Below, piece after piece: positions 42,148 through 50,186 of a stretch of 64,000 nucleotides of DNA. The position numbers were made by a program, and so were the translations under genes. The stretch spans positions 186,001-250,000 of the forward strand of contig NZ_AXWO01000004.1 of the NCBI RefSeq assembly GCF_000482705.1, read 5' to 3'. Source of the stretch: Glycomyces arizonensis DSM 44726. GTDB taxonomy: Bacteria > Actinomycetota > Actinomycetes > Mycobacteriales > Micromonosporaceae. Numbering within the stretch: position 1 is the first letter of the stretch; every line of letters starts with the position of its first letter. Below the pieces are notes generated by a model. The model had not been told where the DNA came from. It searched no databases and worked only from the letters and a program-made list of their open reading frames with translations.

Positions 42148-42768
42148 CTAGTAGTCGCCCTTGAGCGACGTGATCAGCGTCGACGCCTGCTGTTTGGTGA
42201 GCTTGGCGACGCCCGCGCGCGTGGTCGGCATGCCGCCGATGAACCCGCCGCCTTCGCCGGAGCGGCGGCGCTGGCGCATCAGCGACATGATGTAGTCGAC
42301 CTGGCGGGGCGTGGCCTGGCCGGTCATCTGCTGCGGCTGGGCGCCTTTGTCCATCTGTTGCCGGAACTGGCGGCGGCGCTCGGCGATGTCCTTGTCGTGC
42401 TGCTCGGCCGCCCGTTTGATATGCGGGTCGAGGGCGCGGTCGACTTGACGGGCGGCATCGATACTGGGCATGACCCATGTTTTGGTCTGCCGGTCGAATT
42501 TGCCGCCGAGGCGTTTAGCGAGGGCTCGCGCGTCGTCGTGCTCGAACGGGATGTTGACGTTCTTGGGGCGGGTGATACCGCCGATGCGCGGGGCTCGGCC
42601 GTCGCGGTTCCGGTCGGCCCGGGCTCGGTCCCTGGTGCTCGGTTTGCTGGCGGTGGGGTTGGCCCGTTTCCCGTCGGCGCCTTTCGGGCGGATCTTGCCG
42701 TCCTCGGACATGCGGGCGAACGCGGCCCGCTTGGCCTTGAGTGGCAGTTCTAGGAAGTCGAACGCCAT
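42148..42768 (-). CDS. protein with DUF5710-like and DUF3072-like segments
   Basis: 206 residues. After a basic low-complexity start, NVNIPFEHDDARALAKRLGG plus KFDRQTKTWVMP is the DUF5710 signature (also found in primases and topoisomerases as a small DNA-interaction module). The end, TPRQVDYIMSLMRQ ... LTKQQASTLITSLK, is DUF3072-like. Found between scaffold and MuF genes; its role in the virion or DNA handling is unknown. Confidence 0.6.
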   Translation of the reverse strand: MAFDFLELPLKAKRAAFARMSEDGKIRPKGADGKRANPTASKPSTRDRARADRNRDGRAPRIGGITRPKNVNIPFEHDDARALAKRLGGKFDRQTKTWVMPSIDAARQVDRALDPHIKRAAEQHDKDIAERRRQFRQQMDKGAQPQQMTGQATPRQVDYIMSLMRQRRRSGEGGGFIGGMPTTRAGVAKLTKQQASTLITSLKGDY

Positions 42769-42778
42769 GGTTGCCTCC

Positions 42779-44968
42779 TCACCTTGCGGTGCCGATCTGC
42801 TCGCGGTGCGGCTGGCGCTGCGGGCCGGTTTCGGCGACGTGAGCCCGGATCTGGGCTTGCTTGGCGCGGATCTTCTTGCCGAAGGCGGTCTTCGCGGCGG
42901 GGTCGATGACGGCGGCCTCTTGGCGTTTGAGCGCGCGCAGTTCGCGTTCCAGGCGGCGGAGCTTCTGCCGGGCGTGGTCGCCCTCGGGGTCGGCGGTGTG
43001 CGTCGGGACCTTCGTGACCCCAGGCAGGTACATTGATATACGATGGCGACAGTTGGACACGACTAGTCCGCCTGCCACATACCAGCCATCCCCTGTCTGA
43101 AGGTTGTAGACATGCCCCGCAAAATCCCTGACGTCGACCTTGACGACGTCATCCGCCGTTACCTCGCTGGCGAGAGCCCGCACAAGATTGCGCCCACCAT
43201 CGGCGTCAGCCCCGCGTGGGTCAGCAAGCGGCTCAAAGCCGCTGGCGTCTCCCGGTCGCCCCTCGAAGCCCGACGGCTGTCCGCTGAGCAGCAGGTCTCC
43301 TCTGGCGAGGGATGGGCCGTCGATGCCATCCGGATGCACCTCGAAGGCGTCCCTCAGTCCGAGATCGCCAAGCGCGTCAACCGGTCCCAGTCCACCGTCA
43401 GCAGCGTCTTGCTGCGGCGCGGCTACCGCACCGACCGTGGCGAGGCTGAGCGCCGGAAGTGGCAGTCCATGACGGCAGAGCAGCGAGCCGCTCAAGTCGC
43501 CGCCGCCCACGAATCCGTGCGCGGCATGGCCCGAACTCTCGACGATCTCGAACGCCGTGCCCTCGGGAAGGAGCGCGCTCGTTCTCACGCCACCCTCGAA
43601 GAGCTCGAACTCGCCGAGCATCTCGACAGTCTCGGCGTTGACTGCATCCCGCAGAAAGCCATCGGCAAGTACAACATCGACATCGGAGCCGATCCCGTCG
43701 CCGTGGAATTGTTCGGGGGCAACTGGCACGCGGACGGGCGGCATCTGGCTCGACTCCCGCAGCGCGTTGAAGATCTCGCCGATGCTGGCTGGAACCTCAT
43801 GGTCGTCTGGTGTGCTCAGGGCCGGGGTCTCGACATCCGCGCAGTAGCGCAGGACGTGATCGCCTTCCGTGATCTCGCCCGCCGGGACCCAGCCTTTCGG
43901 CGTCAGTATCGGGTGGTTTGGGGTGACGGGGAGTTCATCGCCACCGGCTGTGTGGATGACGACGAGCGGACCCTCATACCAGCGAGCATCAGCCGCTCGA
44001 ACACCGCTGGGCGCTGAAACGGCCACCTCGGCGGGGAAGCAGTTCGGGTGCATCAGTCCGGCGGCGATGGCTTCGCCGACGGTGGCCTTGACGTCGATGG
44101 TGAGCATGTTGAAGTCCTCGATCGCGTGCTCCTCCACACGAGGACCGGCCGGGCCGGAGATCGACAGGACCTGGCCCTCCCAGGGGCGGCAGCGTTTACA
44201 CTCTTCGGGGGCGTTGGAGACGATCACCAGGTCGGCGCCGGCTTGGGTGATCCGGTCGAGGTGGCCCTCGATGCCGGCTTGTGCGACGGCGGTGCGGGTC
44301 GCCATCTCCACGTAGCTCGCGAGCTCCCAGTTGCGGCCGCGCTTGTCGGTGAACCCGGCGACGCCCTTCGACAGCAGGTGCTCCCATGCGACCTGTGCGG
44401 CCCTGAGCCTGGTTTTCGTGCCCGCGAGGACGTCGAACACGGGCTGGCCCATGACCTCGCGGTAGGCGTCGTCTTGCCACCGGAGGACGTGCAGGTGCGT
44501 GGAGGACATCCGCTGCGTGAGCTCCCGGGCGAGGACCATGATCGAGTCGATGCCGGGCAGGTCGGCCCGGAGTGCGGCGACGGCCTCAGCCAGGCGCATC
44601 TCGCGGCGGCGGGCGATCCCGAATAGCCGGGTGATGGCGGCGGCGACACGGGAGCGGCGGGCGAGCCAGTCGACCCACCGTTCACCGGAGAGCCGGGCCA
44701 TCTCGTCGACAGCGGCGGAAGCGCCGCGCGCGTACGCGGTCATGAGCGCGCGTTCGGCCTCGACGGCGTGGCGGCCTGACAGCTCGGCCAGGACCGCCTC
44801 GGACTGGCGCCGGAGCGATGCGAGCGCGGTGAGGCGGTTGTCCGAGGAGGTAGTGATGTCGGTCCGGATGCGGCGGGCGAGGTTCTGCGCGAGGCGGGTC
44901 TCGGCGTCGCGGTACAGGGCCGCGAGGTTGGCCGCGAGGCCCTCGGCGAGCGTGCGCGAGACGGGCAT
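42779..44968 (-). CDS. MuF-type minor capsid protein interrupted by an intein
   Basis: 729 residues; start overlaps the portal stop (TAATG). Extein residues 1-309 and 640-729 together make a normal phage MuF protein: long helical N-terminus, KRCRPWEGQVLSISG, and then the MuF motif HPNCRHRISMYLPG, which is split between Asn309 and Cys640 by the intein. The C-terminal 80 residues are a charged helix. MuF proteins sit at the portal and help head assembly or carry ejected effectors. Splicing would restore HPN-CRH. Confidence 0.88.
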   Translation of the reverse strand: MPVSRTLAEGLAANLAALYRDAETRLAQNLARRIRTDITTSSDNRLTALASLRRQSEAVLAELSGRHAVEAERALMTAYARGASAAVDEMARLSGERWVDWLARRSRVAAAITRLFGIARRREMRLAEAVAALRADLPGIDSIMVLARELTQRMSSTHLHVLRWQDDAYREVMGQPVFDVLAGTKTRLRAAQVAWEHLLSKGVAGFTDKRGRNWELASYVEMATRTAVAQAGIEGHLDRITQAGADLVIVSNAPEECKRCRPWEGQVLSISGPAGPRVEEHAIEDFNMLTIDVKATVGEAIAAGLMHPNCFPAEVAVSAPSGVRAADARWYEGPLVVIHTAGGDELPVTPNHPILTPKGWVPAGEITEGDHVLRYCADVETPALSTPDDHEVPASIGEIFNALRESSQMPPVRVPVAPEQFHGDGIGSDVDVVLADGFLRDAVNAETVEMLGEFELFEGGVRTSALLPEGTAFEIVESSGHAAHGFVGGGDLSGSLLCRHGLPLPALSLATVGAVAAPQQDAADGGLGPVDALGDLGLRDAFEVHPDGIDGPSLARGDLLLSGQPSGFEGRPGDASGFEPLADPRGADADGGRNLVRALASEVTADDVVKVDVRDFAGHVYNLQTGDGWYVAGGLVVSNCRHRISMYLPGVTKVPTHTADPEGDHARQKLRRLERELRALKRQEAAVIDPAAKTAFGKKIRAKQAQIRAHVAETGPQRQPHREQIGTAR
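43052..44041 (-). mobile_element. intein inserted in the MuF HPN/CRH motif (330 codons)
   Basis: Intein residues are 310-639 of the MuF precursor. Block A: Cys310 in CFPAEVAVSAPSG. Block B: TPNH (349-352) in VTPNHPILTPKGWVPAGEI. Block F/G: HVYNLQTGDGWYVAGGLVVSN with terminal Asn639 and Cys640 as +1 residue. The penultimate residue is Ser638 where His is usual. The hint domain ends account for about 110 residues; the middle 220 have no intein homology and correspond to the antisense of a homing endonuclease gene on the other strand (43112-44017). Confidence 0.85.
43112..44017 (+). CDS. Vsr-like homing endonuclease encoded antisense inside the intein
   Basis: 301 residues; GAAGG with an 8-base gap precedes the ATG. 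Order: two HTH units (residues about 9-46, AGESPHKIAPTIGVSPAWVS; and 68-106, GVPQSEIAKRVNRSQSTVSS), a basic helical link, then a Vsr/EDxHD-like nuclease core: VDCIPQKAIGKYNIDIG, VAVELFGGNWH with Asp190, Glu199 and His206, then WNLMVVWC. The form agrees with Vsr-related homing endonucleases that are found in phage inteins and introns, with HTH DNA-binding modules. All of it lies within the intein on the reverse strand, codon boundaries aligned. Confidence 0.78.
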   Translation: MPRKIPDVDLDDVIRRYLAGESPHKIAPTIGVSPAWVSKRLKAAGVSRSPLEARRLSAEQQVSSGEGWAVDAIRMHLEGVPQSEIAKRVNRSQSTVSSVLLRRGYRTDRGEAERRKWQSMTAEQRAAQVAAAHESVRGMARTLDDLERRALGKERARSHATLEELELAEHLDSLGVDCIPQKAIGKYNIDIGADPVAVELFGGNWHADGRHLARLPQRVEDLADAGWNLMVVWCAQGRGLDIRAVAQDVIAFRDLARRDPAFRRQYRVVWGDGEFIATGCVDDDERTLIPASISRSNTAGR

Positions 44969-46656
44969 TACGCCGCCTCGGTCGCCTCAGGCTCGCTCGC
45001 CTGCTCCTCGTCGGCCTCGGTGTCCTCGGGTTGCTCGTCGCCGAAGGACCCGCCGGTGAACTCGCTGGGGTCCTCGGCCTGGCCGATCGCGTACTCCTCC
45101 TTGAGCCGCTCCACTTCGGCTTCGACCTGCTTCGCTTTCCAGTCAGGGTGCAGGCGGCGGGCCTTCTCTTCAAGGGAGATCGCGCGCGCGGATTCGAGGT
45201 TGGCGAGGGTGCGCGATTCGGTCTCGGGGTCGACGGCTACGGCAGGGGGCCATTCGATGAGGGGCCGCTGCGGAACGATCTTGGTGTTGAACTGGTGGGC
45301 GTCGACGGCGAGGAGGGCTTCGAGGATCGCGGGCAGCTCCACACCCCAGTATCGGGCCTTCCTGCCCGTGGTCACGTGGGACTTGCGTTCGTCGGCGTTG
45401 ACCTCGGTGGCGGTGACAGCCTGGCCGCCGTCGGTGAGGCCGAACGTGGCCGCCGAATACCCGGCGGAGGCGACGATGTCGCGCTTGATCTGGTTCACGG
45501 TCTCTTGGTGCTCGGCCCAGCGGATCGGGAACTGCACTTGCGTGATGTCGGTCTTCTCGTCGTCGCCGCCCGCGTTGACGCCCTCATAGAGTTCCCGGTC
45601 GAGGTCGAAGGCGGCGCCTTGTCCGGCGCCGAGGTTCTGAAGGTAGTCGGCGGGGACGATCAGGCGGGCCTTGCCGAGTTCGACGTCGCGGGCCCATGAG
45701 GAGTAGGTGAGGTCGAGGAAGTCGAGGAGGTCTTCGGTGCCGGAGTAGTCGGAGGCGCCGAGCGCGGAGGCGTCGGGGAGTCCTCTCCAGATCCGGTTGG
45801 GCCGCATGTTGGGGACGTAGACCGCGGTAAGTCCGGCGTGGCCGGTGTCGATCTCGTCGCCCCAGTCGATCGAGGACGCGAGACCAGAGGTTTCGGGGAA
45901 GTCGGTGAGGGCGGCGAGGTTCCCGAGGCTCGCGAGGCCGCCGTCATAGACGCCGTGGCGGATGATCCCCCGCGGTGTCTCGCCGGTCCGGTCGACTTCG
46001 TGGCGTTCGAGGTGGCGGACCACGCGGTTGCCGTTGACGAGGATCGACCGCCAGAACGTGACGGCCCACAGGCGGCCGTACCGCCATTCGGGGACGGCGG
46101 CGTCAGGGTGGACAGCAGCGATCCACGGCCGGTCCGGCTCAACCTCCTTGTCCCACACGACACGCAGGTACACCCCGCCCATCGCGGCGGCGATCTCGGC
46201 GGCTTCCAGGAACGCGGCTATGGCGCCGTCGTCGATCAGTTCGTCGAGGCGGGTCTGCGTGGGGTCCTCGGCTTCGTCGTCGACATCCCCGCCTTCGCCC
46301 TGCTCGCCCTCGTCGGGCTCTGTGCCGGGTTCGTCGACGTGTATGCGAATCTTCGGCGGGTCGGAGAACAGCAGATCGGCGGAGGTCGCGGCGACGTCCC
46401 CGGCGAGGGGCACGTGCACCCGCTGGCGGGGCCGAGACTCGCTCTCGGTGTTCCCCCAGAACCAGCGCCTGACGGTGGTGACGAGTCGACCGAGGAAGGT
46501 GCGGCGGGTCTGCGGTGTGGCGGCGCCTTCGTAGACGGCGGCGAGCTGCTCGGGGTCGCCGGAGTGCCACGCGGACCATTCGGCGTACTTGGCGTACACC
46601 GGCTTGAGGTGCTCGGGCGGCCAGGTCTCTTCGGTTCCACCAGTCGGGAGCGGCAT
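44968..46656 (-). CDS. portal protein
   Basis: 562 residues; AAGGGAG before ATG 46656. Signature parts: RRWFWGNTESESRPRQRVHV, DVAATSADLLFSDPP, the IAAAMGGVYLRVVWD region and the long tunnel-helix type segment ETVNQIKRDIVASAGYSAATF. Length and place (between TerL and MuF) are as expected. It forms the dodecameric channel for DNA packaging. C-terminus is very acidic. Confidence 0.88.
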   Translation of the reverse strand: MPLPTGGTEETWPPEHLKPVYAKYAEWSAWHSGDPEQLAAVYEGAATPQTRRTFLGRLVTTVRRWFWGNTESESRPRQRVHVPLAGDVAATSADLLFSDPPKIRIHVDEPGTEPDEGEQGEGGDVDDEAEDPTQTRLDELIDDGAIAAFLEAAEIAAAMGGVYLRVVWDKEVEPDRPWIAAVHPDAAVPEWRYGRLWAVTFWRSILVNGNRVVRHLERHEVDRTGETPRGIIRHGVYDGGLASLGNLAALTDFPETSGLASSIDWGDEIDTGHAGLTAVYVPNMRPNRIWRGLPDASALGASDYSGTEDLLDFLDLTYSSWARDVELGKARLIVPADYLQNLGAGQGAAFDLDRELYEGVNAGGDDEKTDITQVQFPIRWAEHQETVNQIKRDIVASAGYSAATFGLTDGGQAVTATEVNADERKSHVTTGRKARYWGVELPAILEALLAVDAHQFNTKIVPQRPLIEWPPAVAVDPETESRTLANLESARAISLEEKARRLHPDWKAKQVEAEVERLKEEYAIGQAEDPSEFTGGSFGDEQPEDTEADEEQASEPEATEAA

Positions 46657-46669
46657 AGGTGTCTCCCTT

Positions 46670-47902
46670 CTATGCGGCGAGGACGTAGGGGCGCCACAGG
46701 CGCCGGGTGGTGAAGATGGCGTACCGGCTCGCGTCGATGCCGTGGTCATCGAGTTTGATCGGGGCGTCTTCGCCGAGGAGGGCCTTGTCGGGGTCCCACG
46801 TGTAGCCGGGGATCTCGTCGAGCAGGTGCGTACAGGAGGCGTGGATCTTCAACTTGTCGGTGGCGAACAGGGACGACATGGTGCGGATGCCTTCGATCAC
46901 CGAGTTGTTGCCCGGCCTGGTGGGGCGGCCGTCGGCCCGGAGCTGCTCGCGGAAGTCCCGGGCGGCGGGGTCGACGACCACCCATGTGGGCTGCTCGGGC
47001 TGCTTCGCGAGCCATGCCCGGATGCGCTTGGAGTACTCCACGGGCGAGAGCGATCCGAGCTGGATGCGGGAGTCGTAGCGCCACTCGGAGGTCACATAGA
47101 GCCGGTTGTCGTCGCCGAGGCCGAGCATGACCGCGTGCGTGGGGTTGGTGGTGCCGTAGTCGATCCCGGCGGCGAGGTAGCGGCGGATCGCGGGCAGTGT
47201 GGGCACGACGTGCCTGGTTTCGTCGAAGGCGTCGAATATGGCGCCGTCGGCCATGACCCACAGGCCCTGGATGAACCGCTTGTACCACAGGCCCACGTAT
47301 TCGGCTTTGAGGTTGGCGACATAGGCGGGGTCGAGGCCGGGGTTGTCGTCGAGCGTGAAATGCCATGTGGCGAGGTCGAGCTCTGCGGCGCGGAGGATGA
47401 ACTTCTTGCGGAGCCAGTGCGCCGGGGAGTCCGGGTTGGTGGTGGCGAGGAGCCGCGCGCCGGGGACCGAGAGGCGGGCCAACAGTTGGTTCCAGAACGA
47501 CTCGGGAACCAGGGTGGCTTCGTCGACGTACGCGAGGTAGACGGTCGCGCCCCTGATGCGGCCTTCGGCGCGGGCGTCGGAGGCGCCGATGAGGTGGACG
47601 GTGCGGCCGAGGATGACCGCGGTGGTGGCGCCGCGCGTGTGGTGGACGTGGTCGGCGACGGTCCCGAAGATCGTCCGGTCCTGCAACGGGTCGAGGATGT
47701 TCCGCTCGATGGTCTGGAGGGTGCGGCCGACGCATAGAACCAATCCGGAGTCGGGCGCTTCGGCCACGGCCATCAGGAACGCGAGGAGGCTCGCGATCGT
47801 TTTACCCGACCTGACTGCCCCCGTCCAGCATGAAATTCTGGCCTGCTTCGACTCGACGATCGACTGGATCTGCTTGGGCGACAGCGGGAGGCTGTCAATC
47901 AT
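46670..47902 (-). CDS. terminase large subunit
   Basis: 410 residues from ATG 47902. PBSX/phage T4-like packaging ATPase: Walker A GAVRSGKT, Walker B VYLAYVDEAT, C-motif LLATTNPDSPAHW, nuclease domain with GIDYGTTNPT and VVVDPAARDF. It pumps and cuts phage DNA. The HNH gene precedes it by 2 bp. Confidence 0.92.
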   Translation of the reverse strand: MIDSLPLSPKQIQSIVESKQARISCWTGAVRSGKTIASLLAFLMAVAEAPDSGLVLCVGRTLQTIERNILDPLQDRTIFGTVADHVHHTRGATTAVILGRTVHLIGASDARAEGRIRGATVYLAYVDEATLVPESFWNQLLARLSVPGARLLATTNPDSPAHWLRKKFILRAAELDLATWHFTLDDNPGLDPAYVANLKAEYVGLWYKRFIQGLWVMADGAIFDAFDETRHVVPTLPAIRRYLAAGIDYGTTNPTHAVMLGLGDDNRLYVTSEWRYDSRIQLGSLSPVEYSKRIRAWLAKQPEQPTWVVVDPAARDFREQLRADGRPTRPGNNSVIEGIRTMSSLFATDKLKIHASCTHLLDEIPGYTWDPDKALLGEDAPIKLDDHGIDASRYAIFTTRRLWRPYVLAA

Positions 47903-47904
47903 GC

Positions 47905-48711
47905 TCACTCCAGTCTGGCGAGAAGCACCTCCAGCAAGGGGCGGTCTTTCTTGGCCGAGTTGCAGGATTGGCAGGCAGGTGCGAGGTTGGTCCAGCGGTC
48001 GGAGCCGCCGTGCATGACCGGGCGGATGTGGTCGATTGCCTCGCTTGGACCTCCGCAGTACACGCACGGGTCGGTGGCGATGAGCGCCCGGTATTCCTTA
48101 GCGCGGCGTCGGCATTCGTCGGTCATGCCTGCGTTGTTGGCGGCCAGGCGTTCGCGCCGGAGGAGGGCCCATCCGCGCGGGCCGTCGGCGGCGCAGTTGG
48201 GGCAGTAGTGGTACGAGCCAGTCTTGCCGAGCGTTCGCGTGAAGACGGTCCCGCATCGGCGGCAGGGGATCTCGGGCTCGGGAGCGCCGCGACGCAGGGT
48301 GGCCTTGTAGTGGCCGATGCAGTAGCCCTTGCCGGAGTGTTTCGCGGTGCACCCGTCGACGGTGCACTGTTCACGGAAGGTCGCGATGGTCTTGAGCGGG
48401 TCTCCAGTGCGGCGGAGCCGTTGGGCGTGCACCCCGCAGTAGCCGCCCGCGTGGTACGGAGCCTCGCATCCGTCGACTGCACACCCGGCGGCCTTCCCTG
48501 CCCCCTGCGGAGGGGCGTCGAAGGGAATCCCTTTGCGCTGGCGCTTGTAGTGCATGGAGCACATGCCCTTGGCGGCGTAGGGTCGTTCGCACTCGTCAAC
48601 GGAGCAGGAGCGCTCGGCCTTCCATATGCGCTGGTAGTGCATTCCGCACATGCCGCGCCGGGAGGCGGCGGGGCGATCGCATTCGGGCACGGAGCATGTA
48701 GATTGGGGCAT
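47905..48711 (-). CDS. HNH endonuclease with four zinc-knuckle repeats
   Basis: 268 residues. Four repeats of C-x4-C-x(8-10)-G-x-C-x2-H (CSVPECDRPAASRRGMC ... CTVDGCTAKHSGKGYC), a zinc ribbon (CRRCGTVF ... CPNC), and a C-terminal HNH domain: CVYCGGPSEAIDHIRPV, HGGSDRWTNLAPACQSCN. HNH enzymes next to TerL are commonly required in DNA packaging; the four knuckles are an uncommon DNA-binding array, so a homing-type role is an alternative. Confidence 0.78.
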   Translation of the reverse strand: MPQSTCSVPECDRPAASRRGMCGMHYQRIWKAERSCSVDECERPYAAKGMCSMHYKRQRKGIPFDAPPQGAGKAAGCAVDGCEAPYHAGGYCGVHAQRLRRTGDPLKTIATFREQCTVDGCTAKHSGKGYCIGHYKATLRRGAPEPEIPCRRCGTVFTRTLGKTGSYHYCPNCAADGPRGWALLRRERLAANNAGMTDECRRRAKEYRALIATDPCVYCGGPSEAIDHIRPVMHGGSDRWTNLAPACQSCNSAKKDRPLLEVLLARLE

Positions 48712-48783
48712 GTCGGCCTGCTTTCATCAGGTCGTCCACGACCCGGGAGTGTTACCAGCACTCGCCGGGTCCTTTGCTGTCGA

Positions 48784-49293
48784 TTATTCCTCGGGGGTAC
48801 GACAGTTCTGTTCGTACATCGCGCTGAGCGCCTTGTCGAGTGAGCCCAGAAGCGATTTCGTGGCGTCGGCGCCGGAGTCGTTGTCGGTCACGCGCTCGGC
48901 GGCGGTCGTGTAGGAGGAGACGGCGGCGGCGAGGTCGCGCTCGTCGCGGGCGGGTGGGTGCTCGGTCTCGACGGTCACCACGGCGCCGTTCGGGGCGACT
49001 TGCTTCGAGCTGTAGGTGTCGGCGTCGAGCCGGTCGAGGACCTTGTGCGCGCGGCGGAGGGTGCGCTCGGCCAGGCGGGCGCGGAGTTCGCGGATGTCGG
49101 CGAGCCTCGCGCGCGTCGCGTGGACGGTCTTGGAACGGTCCAGCGCGAGCCCTGCGTCTTTGGCGATGCGGGAGACGCTGGCGTGTCCGACGCCGTGCCG
49201 TTCGGCGATGTCGCGCGTGGAGCCGTTCTCGGCTTGGAGGTCGGCCAGGATCGCCGCTCGGGTCTGGTCGTCGATGCGGGGAGGCATGGGCAC
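48784..49293 (-). CDS. terminase small subunit-like protein
   Basis: 169 residues. HTH of the TerS type at the N-terminus (TRAAILADLQAENGSTRDIA, GVGHASVSRIAKDAG), then a long helical oligomerisation region (ADIRELRARLAERTLRRAHKV) and a polar C-terminus. Together with TerL nearby, it should recognise the packaging site. Not identified with a specific TerS family. Confidence 0.72.
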   Translation of the reverse strand: MPMPPRIDDQTRAAILADLQAENGSTRDIAERHGVGHASVSRIAKDAGLALDRSKTVHATRARLADIRELRARLAERTLRRAHKVLDRLDADTYSSKQVAPNGAVVTVETEHPPARDERDLAAAVSSYTTAAERVTDNDSGADATKSLLGSLDKALSAMYEQNCRTPEE

Positions 49294-49305
49294 CTCCCCG
49301 TGGGC

Positions 49306-49806
49306 TTACTGGGTGATCTTGGCGACCGCAGCCCGGTAGGTGGCTTCGTCGATGGTGCCGTTCTGGCGCATCTGGCCGAGTTGGGCGAGCTGTTCGGGGA
49401 TGGAGGGCCCGGCAGCTTGCGGCGCTTGGACGGGCGCGTGGGCGACGGTGGCTTGGTGCATCCTCATGCGGATGATCCGCTCCAACTCCGCGGGGTCGCC
49501 GTCGACGATGCCGCGAATCGAGAGGGTGTGCTCGGTGGAGTGGATCTTGAAGTTCTTGCCGCCGACGGTTCTACCGGCTTCGACGGATCCAATGGAGCCG
49601 TAGGAGACGGCCTGGAACTCGTCGCCGCCCAACTTCTTGACGAACAGGACGACTCTGCCGGTGGTGGCGGCGAGGACGCCGAGGCGGGGGACCGACTGGT
49701 GGAACACTTCGGATTCGGCGAGGCCGCACGCGGAGGCTACGACGTGTTCGCCGGGTTCGAGGTGGGGCTGGAGCTGTGAGAGGAGCTTTTCGAGTTTCTT
49801 ACCCAT
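49306..49806 (-). CDS. PH-domain plus SHOCT protein
   Basis: 166 residues. Residues about 20-115 form a bacterial PH-like domain (HLEPGEHVVASACGLAES ... GRVVLFVKKLGGDEFQAVSY), ending in a SHOCT motif (QLGQMRQNGTIDEATYRAAVAKI). Such proteins often bind membranes or other proteins. Its place at the head of the late genes is unusual; it could be a host-derived moron gene. Function unknown. Confidence 0.65.
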   Translation of the reverse strand: MGKKLEKLLSQLQPHLEPGEHVVASACGLAESEVFHQSVPRLGVLAATTGRVVLFVKKLGGDEFQAVSYGSIGSVEAGRTVGGKNFKIHSTEHTLSIRGIVDGDPAELERIIRMRMHQATVAHAPVQAPQAAGPSIPEQLAQLGQMRQNGTIDEATYRAAVAKITQ

Positions 49807-49941
49807 CGGCCCAGGGTACCGGTGTTCGGCAATGTGGACATCCCCCGAACGGGCGCGGGGGAGGCCTGGGTGTGCCTCCCCCGCTGGTACCCCTACCCCG
49901 GAAAGGATGACGGGCCGGGTGCCAATGCTCCCGACCCTAGT

Positions 49942-49977
49942 GAACGTATGTTCTCACATCGAACTTAATCGTGTCAA
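49942..49977 (-). promoter_or_regulatory. candidate late promoter overlapping a LexA-type box
   Basis: On the minus strand TTGACA (49977-49972) with GAACAT 18 bp downstream (49953-49948). GAACGTATGTTC (49942-49953) matches the GAAC-N4-GTTC core of actinobacterial/Gram-positive SOS boxes and covers the -10. It would give DNA-damage control of the packaging and structural genes. The -10 is weak, so moderate confidence only. Confidence 0.45.
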
Positions 49978-50186
49978 GACGGGGGCGGTAGTCGCCTGAA
50001 CCGGCGCTCGATGCGCCAAGCCCATTCGCTGAAGCGGTCGAAGGCGACGATGAACGGCCATGCCATCCACGCCGCGGCGTCCTGGAGTGCGCCAATCGTG
50101 GCCTCAAGCGCGGCCCCGGTCTTCGCGAGTCCGATCCACCAGGCCCATATGAGGCGGTCGATCCAGGTGAAGCCCTGTGGTGTCAC
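49974..50186 (-). CDS. small Trp-rich amphipathic phage protein
   Basis: 70 residues, GTG 50186 overlapping the previous stop (GTGA). Rich in Trp and aromatic residues (TWIDRLIWAWWIGLAKTG, MAWPFIVAFDRFSEWAWRI), amphipathic helical, with a basic C-terminus. Could be membrane-associated; no family. Confidence 0.55.
   Translation of the reverse strand: MTPQGFTWIDRLIWAWWIGLAKTGAALEATIGALQDAAAWMAWPFIVAFDRFSEWAWRIERRFRRLPPPS

Noticed and set aside
40136-42151. 671-codon plus-strand frame over the capsid and scaffold genes
   Set aside because: It is antisense to three well-supported structural genes, has no motif, and contains Gly/Val/Arg-rich text typical of shadows.
46670-47902. Second intein in the terminase gene
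   Set aside because: TerL shows all ATPase and nuclease motifs in continuous normal spacing at 410 residues, with no splicing blocks.
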